From Leucobacter sp. L43 (lineage in GTDB: Bacteria; Actinomycetota; Actinomycetes; Actinomycetales; Microbacteriaceae): DNA of 64,000 bases. Both the position numbers and the translations under genes were made by a program. The notes below the pieces were generated by a model. That model made no database searches. It saw nothing but the letters and a program-made list of their open reading frames with translations, and was not told the DNA's origin. The stretch is from the NCBI RefSeq assembly GCF_016597785.1, contig NZ_JAENJG010000002.1, positions 248,001 through 312,000 of the forward strand. The letters are read 5' to 3'. Positions 24,658 to 33,046 of this stretch are shown piece by piece. Every line of letters begins with the position of its first letter. Within the stretch, counting starts at the first letter, position 1.

Positions 24658-25994
24658 CCAGCGTCTACGAGCTCATCAGCGAGGCCGCAGAGCGAGAGCG
24701 CGAGATGCGGCCGGCATCAGCGCCGACATCTCCCGCAGCCCGATCCCATCGCCGACCGATCGCTCTCCGTGCGACCGGGTCGTCGAGTTGCGATTCCGAC
24801 CTCTCGCAGGATCCCTGGCAGGTCGACCGGGCGCCCGGGTACGGTCCCGGTGCGTCGACGATCGATCAGGTTCCCGAGCAATCTCCGCGCCAGGGCCCGC
24901 TTCCCGAGCGATACACCGCGGCGAGCGACGATCAGCTGGCCGACTGGATCACCTCCGCGCGCGAGGCCCTGGGTCCGCGCGTGCAGATCCTGGGACACTT
25001 CTATCAGCGCGACGAGATCGTGCAGTACGCCGACTTCGTCGGTGACTCGTTCATGCTCGCGCAAGCAGCGAAATCGAGCCCGGAGGCCGAAGCCTTCGTC
25101 TTCTGCGGAGTGCATTTCATGGCCGAGACCGCCGACATCCTCTCCGGGCGCGACCAGGCGGTGATCCTGCCGAACCTCGCAGCGGGGTGCTCGATGGCGG
25201 ACATGGCCACGATCGACCAGGTCGAAGCGTGCTGGCGCGACCTGATGGCCGCCCTCGGCACGACGGAGGAGGACGGACGGCGCACCGTCATTCCCGTGAC
25301 GTACATGAACTCATCGGCGGCGATCAAGGCGTTCTGCGGTCGCAACGGAGGGATCGTCTGCACGTCGTCGAACGCTCGCGCCGTGCTCGAATGGGCCTTC
25401 GAACGGGGGCAGCGGGTCGTCTTCTTCCCGGACCAGCACCTCGGCCGCAACACGGCGAAGGCCATGGGGATCGACGAGGCGGAGATGCCGCTGTGGCGGC
25501 CGCATCTGCCGCTCGGAGGCAACACGGAGCAGCAGGTGCGAGATGCGCGCGTGATCCTGTGGAACGGGTTCTGCTCCGTGCACAAGCGCTTCACCGTTGC
25601 GCAGATCGAGCGCGCGCGCGCCGAATTCCCCGATGTGCGCGTCATCGTGCACCCCGAGTGCCCGGCCTCGGTCGTCGAAGCGGCCGATGGTGCCGGCTCG
25701 ACGGAGTACATCAGACGGGAGATCGAGCAGGCCGCTCCGGGCAGTGTGATCGCGGTCGGTACCGAGATCAACCTGGTGAACCGATTGCAGCAGCAGCGAC
25801 CGGACCTGACGATCTTCTGCCTCGACCCCGTCGTGTGCCCGTGCTCCACGATGTACCGCATCCATCCGGCGTACCTCGCGTGGACTCTCGAGGCGTTGCT
25901 CGACGGCTCGACGCCGAATCGCATCAGCGTGCCGGACGGCGTCGCCGATGACTCCCGCGTCGCACTCGAGCGCATGCTCGCCGCGAAGCCGTGA
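24654..25994 (+). CDS. nadA: Quinolinate synthase
   Basis: The 446-residue protein makes quinolinate from iminoaspartate and dihydroxyacetone phosphate. The three cluster cysteines lie in VFCGVHFM, WNGFCSVHKRF and CPCSTMYRIHPAYL, and the substrate-site motifs GHFYQRDEIVQYADF and PVTYMNSSAAIKAFCG are present. The first 85 residues are a low-complexity actinobacterial extension. GGAGG lies five bases before ATG 24654, which overlaps the nrtR stop. NadA needs a [4Fe-4S] cluster, and a cysteine desulfurase is encoded at the end of this operon. Confidence 0.97.
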   Translation: MTSVYELISEAAEREREMRPASAPTSPAARSHRRPIALRATGSSSCDSDLSQDPWQVDRAPGYGPGASTIDQVPEQSPRQGPLPERYTAASDDQLADWITSAREALGPRVQILGHFYQRDEIVQYADFVGDSFMLAQAAKSSPEAEAFVFCGVHFMAETADILSGRDQAVILPNLAAGCSMADMATIDQVEACWRDLMAALGTTEEDGRRTVIPVTYMNSSAAIKAFCGRNGGIVCTSSNARAVLEWAFERGQRVVFFPDQHLGRNTAKAMGIDEAEMPLWRPHLPLGGNTEQQVRDARVILWNGFCSVHKRFTVAQIERARAEFPDVRVIVHPECPASVVEAADGAGSTEYIRREIEQAAPGSVIAVGTEINLVNRLQQQRPDLTIFCLDPVVCPCSTMYRIHPAYLAWTLEALLDGSTPNRISVPDGVADDSRVALERMLAAKP

Positions 25995-27667
25995 TCCTCG
26001 TCATCGGATCGGGAGTCGCCGGTCTGTGCGCGGCGCTCGCCGCGGTGCATGCAGGAGCCGATGTGATGATCGTCACGGCCGGGGAGCTCGGCACGGGCAA
26101 CGGATCGTCCGATGGGCGCGAACGGGTGCTCGGGAACACCCCACTGGCGCAGGGCGGGATCGCCGCGGCGATCGGCATTGAGGATCGCGCCGCCGACCAC
26201 CTGGCGGATACGTTGCAGGCCGGAGCGGGACTGACCGTTCGTGCCGCCGCGGACGTGCTCGTGCGCGACGGGGCGCGGCTGGTGCGCGGACTGCTCGCGG
26301 AGGGCTTCGCCGCCGACCGGGGGAGCGATGGGGGCGTGGCCCTCGGCCTCGAGGCGGCGCACTCGAGAAATCGCATCGTGCACGCGGGCGGCGATCGGAG
26401 CGGAGCGGTGCTGCATGCGCACCTCGTGGGTCGCGTGCTGGACTCCGTGCCCGGACGTCGGAACGGATCGCTCAACGGCGCCCTCGTCGTGCGCGAGCGG
26501 ACGACCGTCACCGGGCTCCTCAGCGAGGCCGGCGCGGTGACCGGGGCGACGGTGCGCGATGCCGACGGAGCTGAAGCGAGCCTCTCCGCCGATGCCGTGG
26601 TGCTCGCAACCGGGGGCTACGCCTCGCTGTACCCGATGAGCTCGAATCACGCTGGAGCGCGCGGTGCGGGCATCGTGCTCGCCGCTCGTGCGGGGGCGGT
26701 GGTCGCCGACCTGGAGTTCGTCCAGTTCCATCCCACGGTGCTCGCAGAGGGGCAGAACGGCCGAGGCCTGCTGATCTCGGAGGCGGTCCGGGGTGCCGGG
26801 GCGGTGCTGCGCGACGCTCGGGGCGAACGGTTCATGCTCGGGCGTCACCCGCGTGCTGAGCTCGCGCCGCGTGACGTGGTCTCGCTGGAGACGCACCGCG
26901 CCATGCATCGCGCAGGTGCTGCTGAGGTGTGGCTCGACGCCACCCCGATCGAGCATCGTGAGGGCTCGGGAGCGCTGCGGCGCCGATTTCCCGCGATCTC
27001 GCGGGCCCTCGCAGCGCGTGGGCACGATTGGGCTCGTGAGCCGGTACCGGTCGCGGCTGCCGCGCACTACACGATGGGTGGGGTGGCGAGCGATACCTCG
27101 GGCCGCAGCAGTGTGCCGGGGCTGTTCGTCGCGGGCGAGGCCGCCTCGACGGGCGTGCACGGTGCGAATCGACTCGCTTCGAACTCGTTGCTCGAAGGTC
27201 TGGTGTTCGGCGGCCGCGCGGGAGCGGCAGCGGCGGGATACCGAGGTCGGCAGGACGAGTGGCTCGAAAGCGGCAGCGCTCTCGGGCGACTGGTGCTCGA
27301 TGCGGACAGGTGCGTCGTCGGTGACGGCGAGCCGCGGCACACCGGGGCGCTCGAGCTGGAGGTCTCACGGGAGCTGGGCACCCACCTGGGAATCGAGCGG
27401 AACGGCTCCGGGCTCGCGCTCGCAGCGCGGGTGTTCGAGCGCGGTGCGGGGGATGCAGCGCGGCTCGCGACCATGATCTGCTGTGCTGCGGCGGCCCGCA
27501 GGGAGACGCGCGGGGCGCACGTGCGATCGGATTTTCCAGACGTCGATCCAGCCCTCTCCCGCCGACGCGCGTTTCGCATCGAGTTCGGCACGGCACCGCC
27601 GCCCAGCCCGCCCGCACCGTCACGCCCCCGACAACTGACCCAACAGAGGAGCGTTTCCGTATGCTGA
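25991..27667 (+). CDS. nadB: L-aspartate oxidase
   Basis: The 558-residue flavoprotein oxidises L-aspartate to iminoaspartate for NadA. The FAD site is ILVIGSGVAGLCAALAAVHAG. Later motifs are LGNTPLAQGGIAAAIG, IVHAGGDRSGAVLHAHL, the active-site HYTMGGV and GVHGANRLASNSLLEGLVFG. The GTG start overlaps the nadA stop by four bases. The C-terminal 30 residues are Pro- and Arg-rich and not part of the conserved fold. The end overlaps nadC by seven bases. Confidence 0.95.
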   Translation: MILVIGSGVAGLCAALAAVHAGADVMIVTAGELGTGNGSSDGRERVLGNTPLAQGGIAAAIGIEDRAADHLADTLQAGAGLTVRAAADVLVRDGARLVRGLLAEGFAADRGSDGGVALGLEAAHSRNRIVHAGGDRSGAVLHAHLVGRVLDSVPGRRNGSLNGALVVRERTTVTGLLSEAGAVTGATVRDADGAEASLSADAVVLATGGYASLYPMSSNHAGARGAGIVLAARAGAVVADLEFVQFHPTVLAEGQNGRGLLISEAVRGAGAVLRDARGERFMLGRHPRAELAPRDVVSLETHRAMHRAGAAEVWLDATPIEHREGSGALRRRFPAISRALAARGHDWAREPVPVAAAAHYTMGGVASDTSGRSSVPGLFVAGEAASTGVHGANRLASNSLLEGLVFGGRAGAAAAGYRGRQDEWLESGSALGRLVLDADRCVVGDGEPRHTGALELEVSRELGTHLGIERNGSGLALAARVFERGAGDAARLATMICCAAAARRETRGAHVRSDFPDVDPALSRRRAFRIEFGTAPPPSPPAPSRPRQLTQQRSVSVC

Positions 27668-28509
27668 CGCAGTCCATCGTCGATACCGCGGTTCGCGCCG
27701 CTCTCGCGGAAGACGCTCCGTGGGGCGACCTGACCGCCGAACTCGCGATCCCCGCCGAGCTCGGCATCGCAACACGCCTGGTGGCCCGCGAATCGGGTGT
27801 GTTCGCGGGCGGGGCGATGGTGCGCGAGACCTTTCGGCAGGCGGATGCGCGCATCGAGATCACGGATCTCGTGGAGGACGGTGCGGTGTTCGCCGCCGGA
27901 GAGGTACTCGCCCGCGTTGCCGGCCCCGCCAGAGGCGTGCTGACCGGCGAGCGCGTGGCGTTGAACTTCGCTCAGCGGCTCTGCGGTGTGGCGACGCTCA
28001 CCTCGCGCTTCGTGTCGGCCGTCGCCCACACGTCTGCGCGCATCGCCGACACCCGCAAGACGACGCCGGGTCTGCGCGCTCTCGAGAAGCATGCGGTCCG
28101 CGCCGGGGGCGGTGTGAACCACCGCTTCAGTCTCTCCGACGCGATCATGGTGAAGGACAATCACCTTGCAGCCCTCGGCGCATCCGACACCGCGACGACG
28201 ACGCGCGCGTTGCGGCTTCTGCGGGAGCGAGCCGGGCACACGACCGCGATCATCGTCGAGGTCGACCGGCTGGATCAGCTCGATGCGGTGCTCGCCGCCG
28301 ATATCACGGGGGTGCTGCTCGACAACTTCCCGCTCGACGATCTGAGCATGGCGGTGCAGCGGATTGCGGGCAGCGTCGTCGCGGAGGCGAGCGGAGGGGT
28401 GTCGCTCGAGACGGTGGCCTTGATCGCGGAGACGGGAGTCGATGTCATCTCAGTCGGGCAGCTGACGCACGGTGCTCGCGCGTTGGACCTGGGTCTCGAT
28501 GCGGATTGA
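27661..28509 (+). CDS. nadC: Nicotinate-nucleotide pyrophosphorylase (carboxylating)
   Basis: The 282-residue enzyme converts quinolinate and PRPP to nicotinate mononucleotide. Conserved motifs are LNFAQRLCGVATLT, IADTRKTTPGLRALEKHAV, GGVNHRFSLSDAIMVKDNH and GVDVISVGQLTHGARALDLGL. The ATG lies inside the last codons of nadB, six bases before its stop ends, and AGAGGAG is upstream, so nadB and nadC are tightly coupled. It completes the de novo NAD set nadA-nadB-nadC. Confidence 0.97.
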   Translation: MLTQSIVDTAVRAALAEDAPWGDLTAELAIPAELGIATRLVARESGVFAGGAMVRETFRQADARIEITDLVEDGAVFAAGEVLARVAGPARGVLTGERVALNFAQRLCGVATLTSRFVSAVAHTSARIADTRKTTPGLRALEKHAVRAGGGVNHRFSLSDAIMVKDNHLAALGASDTATTTRALRLLRERAGHTTAIIVEVDRLDQLDAVLAADITGVLLDNFPLDDLSMAVQRIAGSVVAEASGGVSLETVALIAETGVDVISVGQLTHGARALDLGLDAD

Positions 28510-28549
28510 GCGCCGCGCATGAGCTGGGAGCACCGCGCATGAGCTGGGG
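28510..28549 (+). repeat. 20-base tandem duplication covering a start codon
   Basis: Two copies of a 20-base unit (28510-28529 and 28530-28549) match at 18 positions; each contains CCGCGCATGAGCTGGG. The first ATG (28519) opens a seven-codon frame, MSWEHRA, whose TGA overlaps the second ATG (28539), the start of the desulfurase gene. Confidence 0.85.
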
Positions 28550-29771
28550 AGCGCCGCGCCTCGGCTCGAGTGCCGACGGGTATCTCGACGCCGCAGCGAC
28601 GGCGCCGCTGCGGCCTGAGGCGCGGGCCGCGATGATCGATGCGCTCGACGACGGCGCGGCGAACGCCTCGAGCGTGCATCAGGCCGGTCATCGTGCCCGT
28701 TCACGGATCGATGCGGCACGGTCTGACATCGCGACGGCATTCGCTGCGCGTCCGTCCGAGGTGATCTTCACGTCGGGCGGTACCGAGGCCAACAACCTCG
28801 CGATCATCGGGCTCGCACTCGCGAACCCTCGCGGTCGGCACCTGGTCACCACGCCGATCGAGCATCCGTCGGTGATCGAGAGCTGCCGGTATCTGGAGCG
28901 CGTCTTCGGCTTCTCGCTCGACTTCGCAGAGGTGGACGAGGTCGGACGCGTGAGCGCCTCGTCGGTCGCAGCGCTCGTGCGCTCAGACACGGCGCTCGTG
29001 TCGGTGGGGCTCGCGAATGCGGAGGTGGGTACCGTGCAGGATCTGCCGCGGATCGCGCAGATCGTGCACGCCAGCGGGGTGCTCCTGCACACGGACGCCG
29101 TGCAGGCCGCTGCCTCCTTACCGGTGCGCTTCGGGTCCGCGACGTTCGGCGTCTCAGGAGCCGCCTGGCCGGGACCCGGTATCGATGCGATGACGATCGC
29201 GGGCCACAAGTTCGGCGGGCCGCAGGGAACCGGGGCGCTGCTCGTGCGATCCGGTCTCGCCGTGGAACCGCTGCTCCACGGCGGCGGGCAGGAGCAGGGG
29301 CGCCGAGCCGGCACCGAGAACGGACCGGCGCTCGCGGGCTTCGCCGCTGCGGTGCGCGCAGCCAGTGCGGAGATCGGCTCGCAGGGCGTGGCGCTGATCG
29401 AGTCGCGCGAAGCGCTGATCGAACGCGTGCTCGCGGAGGTGCCGGGAGCCCGTCTCACGGGCGATCGCGCAGAGCGACTGCCGGGGCACGCGTCGTTCGT
29501 CGTCGACGGGGTGAGCGGAGAGTCGCTCCTGGTGGCCCTCGACGCCGCCGGATTCGCGGTGTCCTCTGGTTCGGCATGTGCTGCGGGATCGGATGACCCG
29601 TCTCCGGTGCTGCTCGCACTCGGTTTCTCCGCCGAACTCGCGCAGACCGGCATCCGATTCACGCTCGCCGGCCCCGTGACCGCGGCCGCGATCGACCGCA
29701 TCATCGAGGTGCTGCGCGCCGAGACTGCGTCTGCCGCGCACCGCCGAGGCTCGTGGAACGGGTCGCAGTGA
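28539..29771 (+). CDS. Cysteine desulfurase, IscS/NifS type
   Basis: The 410-residue PLP enzyme removes sulfur from cysteine. It shows FTSGGTEANNLAIIGLAL, the PLP-site His in TTPIEHPSVIES, the Schiff-base lysine in IAGHKFGGPQGTGAL and the catalytic cysteine in SSGSACAAGSDDPSPVL, typical of group I (IscS/NifS) enzymes. ATG 28539 is in the second copy of a 20-base duplication. It is the last gene of the nrtR-nad operon. In other bacteria a NifS-like protein beside nadABC matures the NadA iron-sulfur cluster, and the same role is likely here. Its 3' end overlaps the convergent DUF4192 gene by 71 bases. A separate SufS lies at 34493. Confidence 0.93.
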   Translation: MSWGAPRLGSSADGYLDAAATAPLRPEARAAMIDALDDGAANASSVHQAGHRARSRIDAARSDIATAFAARPSEVIFTSGGTEANNLAIIGLALANPRGRHLVTTPIEHPSVIESCRYLERVFGFSLDFAEVDEVGRVSASSVAALVRSDTALVSVGLANAEVGTVQDLPRIAQIVHASGVLLHTDAVQAAASLPVRFGSATFGVSGAAWPGPGIDAMTIAGHKFGGPQGTGALLVRSGLAVEPLLHGGGQEQGRRAGTENGPALAGFAAAVRAASAEIGSQGVALIESREALIERVLAEVPGARLTGDRAERLPGHASFVVDGVSGESLLVALDAAGFAVSSGSACAAGSDDPSPVLLALGFSAELAQTGIRFTLAGPVTAAAIDRIIEVLRAETASAAHRRGSWNGSQ

Positions 29772-31023
29772 GTCTCCGATACAGCGGTTTCGTCGTCAAC
29801 CGGTGCACCATGGCGGCGAGCTCATGCCCAGCATCGATGGCGAGCGCCTCATGCGCCTGGCGGCGTGCCACCGACTGATTGCCCTGCAACCACCAGAGCC
29901 AGGCGCTCAGTGCGAGCATGCCGGGTCTGAGGGGCTCCGGCGTCTCGCTCATCGTCTCTCGCAGACGGGCGAGCACCCCGCGCAGGCGGCCGTGCTCGGT
30001 GAACTCTGGGCACGCACCGTCGAGGATGCGGAAAACGGACCAATCCGATGCGGCGACGCGTGTGCGTTCTCGCCCGGCCGAGGTGTTCGCGCGGTACTCC
30101 GTTCGGAGCCCCGCGGCCGGTTCGTCGGTGAGCGGTGGGAGATCGATCTCGAGTTCCACCGGCACGCCGGTGAATCTGCCGATGGGCAGTTCCGCGGCGA
30201 GTTCGAGAGGGAACTCAGGACGGGTGAGGAGTCCCAGTGCGATGATCAGCCAGCGATCAGAATGCGCACTGTTGCGGACCAGGCGCGCCGCAGCGTCACT
30301 GCTCAGCGGGCCGTCGGCGCACAGATCGCGGGTCGACTCCGCGGCTTCGGAGATCCAGGCGAAGTACGAATCGGAGGTGCTCCCGGACTCGGAGCGCAGC
30401 GGGGGGACGCGCTCCGAACCCGGGAAATCGGAGGGAGGATGGTGTTCGAGCGCGCGCGCCAGTGCCGCGGCACGCGCGGGATCTGCGGTCGGAATCTCTC
30501 CGAGCCGTTGGAGTTCGACCGGTGCCTCGATCTGTCGGAGTGGGCCGCGGATGACGGGGCTCTCTGCGATCTCGCTGAGGGGTCGGCCGGCCAATGGCGG
30601 GCGCGGGTCGAGGAAGCTCAGCCATCCATCTGCAGCGAGTAGGCAGAGTTCTCGGATCTCGACGCCGTCGCGACGGAGGCGGCGCTCGATGCGCCGCGCC
30701 AGTCGTTGCCATGGGGGAGGGCCCGTCATGTCGAACGACGCGTTGCTGACGATGACGACGGCCACCGCGACCGGGTGCTCGTGCATCGCGGAGAGATCGT
30801 GGGCGAGCTCGCTCATGAGATCGAGGATCGCGAGTGCATCGCCGGGATCGTCACTGCGGGGGAGGTCGATGCGGACCGCAGGGCCGGAGCGTGCGCCGAT
30901 GAAACAGATCACGAACAGGCTGTCGGTGGCGGTGAACCCGGTGAGATAGGGCAGGGCCGCGAGGAAGTCTGCGGTGCCAGAGCATCGGATGACGGGGCGG
31001 GGGTCGGATTCGCGTTCGGTCAT
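29701..31023 (-). CDS. DUF4192 domain protein
   Basis: The 440-residue protein belongs to DUF4192, an actinobacterial family of unknown function. The N-terminal part has ADFLAALPYLTGFTATDSLFVICF, the family signature, and the C-terminal third has LRPGMLALSAWLWWLQGN and ARRQAHEALAIDAGHELA, which resemble a tetratricopeptide-like helical end. ATG 31023 follows GGAGGATCG; a longer frame upstream has no ribosome site. No signal peptide or membrane segment is seen. It is convergent with the desulfurase gene. Confidence 0.88.
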   Translation of the reverse strand: MTERESDPRPVIRCSGTADFLAALPYLTGFTATDSLFVICFIGARSGPAVRIDLPRSDDPGDALAILDLMSELAHDLSAMHEHPVAVAVVIVSNASFDMTGPPPWQRLARRIERRLRRDGVEIRELCLLAADGWLSFLDPRPPLAGRPLSEIAESPVIRGPLRQIEAPVELQRLGEIPTADPARAAALARALEHHPPSDFPGSERVPPLRSESGSTSDSYFAWISEAAESTRDLCADGPLSSDAAARLVRNSAHSDRWLIIALGLLTRPEFPLELAAELPIGRFTGVPVELEIDLPPLTDEPAAGLRTEYRANTSAGRERTRVAASDWSVFRILDGACPEFTEHGRLRGVLARLRETMSETPEPLRPGMLALSAWLWWLQGNQSVARRQAHEALAIDAGHELAAMVHRLTTKPLYRRLTATRSTSLGGARQTQSRRAAPR

Positions 31024-31181
31024 GATCCGATCCTCCGATGCTGCGCCGCACGACGAACGGTTATGCACAGAACTCGGCGCGGAGCACCGCGATTTCGTTT
31101 CCACGCGGCGGTGTGAGCGGGACTTCGCATCGCTCTGACCACCGCCGCGCGGAACTCGTGCTGCGGAACCGACCGCCCCGG

Positions 31182-32969
31182 CTACTCGACGAGCTTGCCC
31201 TGAACGGTGTCGTCAGCGGCGGCGAGCGCGAGATCGCGGAAGGCCGCCGGCGCCTCCGGGAGCGGCTCGAACACGGCACCGCGATCCGGCGTCCAGACGA
31301 AGTTCCCCCGCAGAGACGGATCCTGCTGGGTGTAATCGGAGCGGTTGTGGCAGCCGCGGGTCTCCCGACGCTCGCGCGCGCATTCGATCGTCGCCCGTGC
31401 GGCGAGCATCGACCCGTACAGATCGAAGGCATGAGCGAGGTCGTCGAATCCCGCGATGTCCGGATGCGCCGTGACCCGCGCCACGCGCTCCTGCAACGCT
31501 TCCAGTTTTCCGAGCGCGGTCGTGAGACCGGCCTCGCTGCGCACGACGCCGACGTGCTCGGTCATGATGTCTCGCAGAGCGCGCTGGAGCCGACGCGGGC
31601 TCTCGGTGCTCTTATCGGCGGTCCCCGCTCCCTCCAGCAGGTTCTGCATCTCGGCGCGCGCCTCGGCGACGGCGGCCGGGTCGCGGCGGATCTCGGTGAG
31701 CCCCGACACGTAGTCCGCGGCATCGGAGCCGGTGATGCGGCCGTACACGAGCAACTCGATGAGGGAGTTGCCGCCGAGGCGATTCGCGCCGTGCAGGCCG
31801 CTCGACGCCTCACCGATCGCGTAGAGTCCTGCGACCCCGGTGCTGTGCGTGTCGGGCGTGACCCACACCCCGCCCATCGAGTAATGGGCGGTGGGCGCGA
31901 TCTCGATCGGCTCCTCGGTGATGTCGAGCATCTGCAGATCGATCAGCGTGCGGTACACCCGTGGCAGCTTCGAGAGGATCTGCTCGCGCGGAAGATGCGA
32001 GACGTCGAGGAAGACGCCGCCGTTGGTGGTGCCGCGGCCCTCAGAGATCTCGGTGTAGCTCGCGAGAGCGACGCGGTCCCGGGTCGAGAGCTCCATGCGT
32101 TCGGGGTCGTAGCGCTCCATGAAGCGCTCTCCGAGCGCGTTGCGCAGGACTCCGCCCTCTCCGCGAGCCGCTTCCGAGACCAGCGTCCCGGCGGCGTCGG
32201 CGGGTTCGAGGATGCCGGAGGGATGGAACTGCACGAGTTCTGCGTCGCGGATCTTTCCGCCGGCGAGCGCGGCGAGTCGGAACGAATCGCCGGTGTTCTC
32301 ATCGCGCCGGGAGGAGGTGTTGCGCCAGATGCGCGTGTGGCCGCCCGCCGCCAGGATCACGGCGTCGGCGTGGATGACCACCGGGGCTCCGTCGACGATG
32401 TCGAACCCGTAGGCGCCGAAGATGCGCCCGTCGGCGACGAGCAGGCGCGTGATGTACACCGTATCCACGATCGAGACGCGCAGTTCGGCTGCGCGCCGCA
32501 TCAGGGTGCGCTGAATCTCCAGGCCGGTGTAATCGCCGGCGTACGCGGTGCGGCGATACTTGTGCGCGCCGAAGAAGCGCTGGCTGATGCGGCCGTCGTC
32601 CTCACGGGCGAACGGCATGCCCCAGCGCTCCAGATCCTCGATGCCGCGCGCGGCGTTGCGGGTGACCGTCTCGACGATCGCGGGGTCGGCGAGGAAGTAC
32701 GACTCGCGGAGCGTATCGGCGGCGTGCTGTTCCCAGCTGTCCTCGGGATCCATCGTGCCGAGGGCGGCGTTGATGCCGCCTGCGGCGAGGGTCGTGTGCG
32801 CGTCGTGCGCGCGCCGCTTCCCGACGGCGAGCACCTGGACGCCGCGCTCCGCGAGTTCGATGGACGCGCGGAGTCCGGCTCCGCCGGTGCCGATGACGAG
32901 TACCGAGGTGGAGAGGAGGCGCTCGTTGCGAGCAGCTCCCTGGGCGGGGGTGGGAGAGATGCGATTCAT
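31182..32969 (-). CDS. Fumarate reductase/succinate dehydrogenase-like flavoprotein
   Basis: About 595 residues with the fold of SDH/fumarate reductase flavoproteins and L-aspartate oxidase. The FAD site is VLVIGTGGAGLRASIEL. HTTLAAGGINAAL has a His at the place where SDH binds FAD covalently. Active-site motifs are TAHYSMGGV and GLHGANRLGGNSLIELLVYG, and a C-terminal helical domain has HNRSDYTQQDPSLRGNFVW. No iron-sulfur or membrane-anchor subunit gene is nearby, so it may be a soluble reductase or an aspartate-oxidase relative. ATG 32969 lies eight bases after a TAGCGT hexamer; ATG 32975 is an alternative. It diverges from a LysR gene, its likely regulator. Confidence 0.85.
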   Translation of the reverse strand: MNRISPTPAQGAARNERLLSTSVLVIGTGGAGLRASIELAERGVQVLAVGKRRAHDAHTTLAAGGINAALGTMDPEDSWEQHAADTLRESYFLADPAIVETVTRNAARGIEDLERWGMPFAREDDGRISQRFFGAHKYRRTAYAGDYTGLEIQRTLMRRAAELRVSIVDTVYITRLLVADGRIFGAYGFDIVDGAPVVIHADAVILAAGGHTRIWRNTSSRRDENTGDSFRLAALAGGKIRDAELVQFHPSGILEPADAAGTLVSEAARGEGGVLRNALGERFMERYDPERMELSTRDRVALASYTEISEGRGTTNGGVFLDVSHLPREQILSKLPRVYRTLIDLQMLDITEEPIEIAPTAHYSMGGVWVTPDTHSTGVAGLYAIGEASSGLHGANRLGGNSLIELLVYGRITGSDAADYVSGLTEIRRDPAAVAEARAEMQNLLEGAGTADKSTESPRRLQRALRDIMTEHVGVVRSEAGLTTALGKLEALQERVARVTAHPDIAGFDDLAHAFDLYGSMLAARATIECARERRETRGCHNRSDYTQQDPSLRGNFVWTPDRGAVFEPLPEAPAAFRDLALAAADDTVQGKLVE

Positions 32970-32976
32970 GCTCATC

Positions 32977-33040
32977 ACGCTACGACCGGCCGATCGATTA
33001 CTCCAATGAATAGACCTGATCACCAAGATGCGTTTACGCT
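32977..33040. promoter_or_regulatory. Divergent promoters between flavoprotein and LysR genes
   Basis: Minus strand: TTGGAG (33001-33006), 18 bases, TAGCGT (32977-32982). Plus strand: TAGACC (33011-33016), 18 bases, TACGCT (33035-33040). Both -10 sites lie six or seven bases before a start codon, which fits leaderless transcripts. A LysR-type site may lie between them but no clear T-N11-A palindrome stood out. Confidence 0.45.
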
Positions 33041-33046
33041 ATGAAA

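Noticed and set aside
25004-27340. A 778-codon frame opposite nadA and nadB
   Set aside because: Shadow of conserved NAD genes; composition unlike a protein.
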